Assembly (NCBI GenBank): GCA_027327845.1
Contig: DAHVYC010000031.1
Location: 1-6,283 of the forward strand
DNA from: Candidatus Nomurabacteria bacterium
GTDB lineage: Bacteria; Patescibacteriota; Minisyncoccia; Phycocordibacterales; UBA9973
Length of the DNA stretch: 6,283 nt
Reading direction: 5' to 3'
The translations under genes were made by a program, and so were the position numbers. This document shows, in pieces, positions 5,972 through 6,283 of this stretch. Numbering within the stretch: position 1 is the stretch's first letter; each line of letters begins with the position of its first letter. Below the pieces are notes generated by a model. That model was not told the DNA's origin. It saw only the letters and a list, made by a program, of their open reading frames with translations, and searched no databases.

Positions 5972-6283
5972 ATGAAAAAGAAAAATTCAAAATTTATAAG
6001 TGGGGCGCTTATAGGCGCGGCTTTAGGCGTGGCAGCTGGGATTTTCGCCAGTTCCAAGGAGGGAAAGAAGATTAAAAAAGAAGTAAAAGAAAAGTTGGCA
6101 GAATTTTACGCTGAAATGGCTCCGAAAATAAAAAAAGCCAAAGATATGGGAGAGAAGGAATATAAATCTTTCATAAAAAAAGCTCTGGCGGATTACAATA
6201 AAGACGGAAAATTTGATAAAGAGGATTTTAAAAATCTAGCCAAAGAGGCTCAAAAATCCTGGAAGCATCTGACTAAACACCTA
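5972..6283 (+). CDS. YtxH-like small envelope protein, 3'-truncated
   Basis: The frame stays open from the ATG at 5972 to the window edge (104 residues visible, no stop). A Lys-rich start (MKKKNSKF) is followed by a glycine/alanine-rich hydrophobic stretch, GALIGAALGVAAGIFA (11-26), then SSKEGKKIKKEVKEK and a long charged helix. This is the pattern of YtxH/gas-vesicle GvpP-like proteins: one glycine-rich membrane segment followed by KEG/K-rich amphipathic helices. Molecular function is poorly known; YtxH of Bacillus is a general-stress protein. An unusual feature is DYNKDGKFDKED at 74-85, which fits a calcium-binding loop of the EF-hand/dockerin type (acidic or amide residues at loop positions 1, 3, 5, 9 and 12, with Gly at 6). 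No Shine-Dalgarno is visible. The leader contains the long hairpin, whose 3' arm ends 10 nt before the start codon. Confidence 0.75.
   Translation, partial: MKKKNSKFISGALIGAALGVAAGIFASSKEGKKIKKEVKEKLAEFYAEMAPKIKKAKDMGEKEYKSFIKKALADYNKDGKFDKEDFKNLAKEAQKSWKHLTKHL

Overview
The window is a compact block of five genes and one partial gene, all on the + strand, from a fairly low-GC bacterium. Gaps are tiny (4 nt, an overlap or 1 nt, 52 nt, 1 nt), and the only sizeable non-coding stretch is about 105 nt near the right end. None of the starts has a strong Shine-Dalgarno sequence and all five visible stops are TAA. The enzyme set (a fermentative D-lactate dehydrogenase plus lower glycolysis), the compact layout and the repeat insertions inside a coding gene would suit a candidate-phylum bacterium of the Patescibacteria/CPR type. 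That placement is an inference; no rRNA or ribosomal protein is present to test it.

Region 1-5658 is a carbon-metabolism cluster. It begins inside a D-lactate dehydrogenase-type 2-hydroxyacid dehydrogenase (1-606). It continues with a MOFRL-type glycerate 2-kinase (611-1885), enolase (1887-3188, or from 1875) and PEP synthase (3241-5658). The four products form a chain of successive reactions: glycerate to 2-phosphoglycerate, to PEP, to pyruvate, to D-lactate, readable in either direction. A near-consensus extended -10 element (3193-3201) in the 52-nt gap before PEP synthase suggests that gene also has its own promoter.

The enolase is the odd member. All catalytic residues are present, but three surface or active-site loops carry extra segments of about 6-8 residues. 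All three extra segments contain a Gln-Ala-Arg/Lys tripeptide and come from related G+C-rich DNA. The middle one looks like a short palindromic repeat family that I recall as common in environmental genomes. The third lies in the loop next to the active-site histidine.

Region 5660-6283 changes subject. It holds a 68-residue single-pass membrane protein immediately after PEP synthase, then a long imperfect hairpin (5869-5961), then the start of a YtxH-like small envelope protein (5972 to the window edge). All four non-Watson-Crick positions in the hairpin are A-C on the + strand but G-U on the - strand, and a T-run follows the stem on the - strand. It may therefore be a small structured RNA or terminator read from the - strand. 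The YtxH-like protein also carries a dockerin/EF-hand-like acidic loop.
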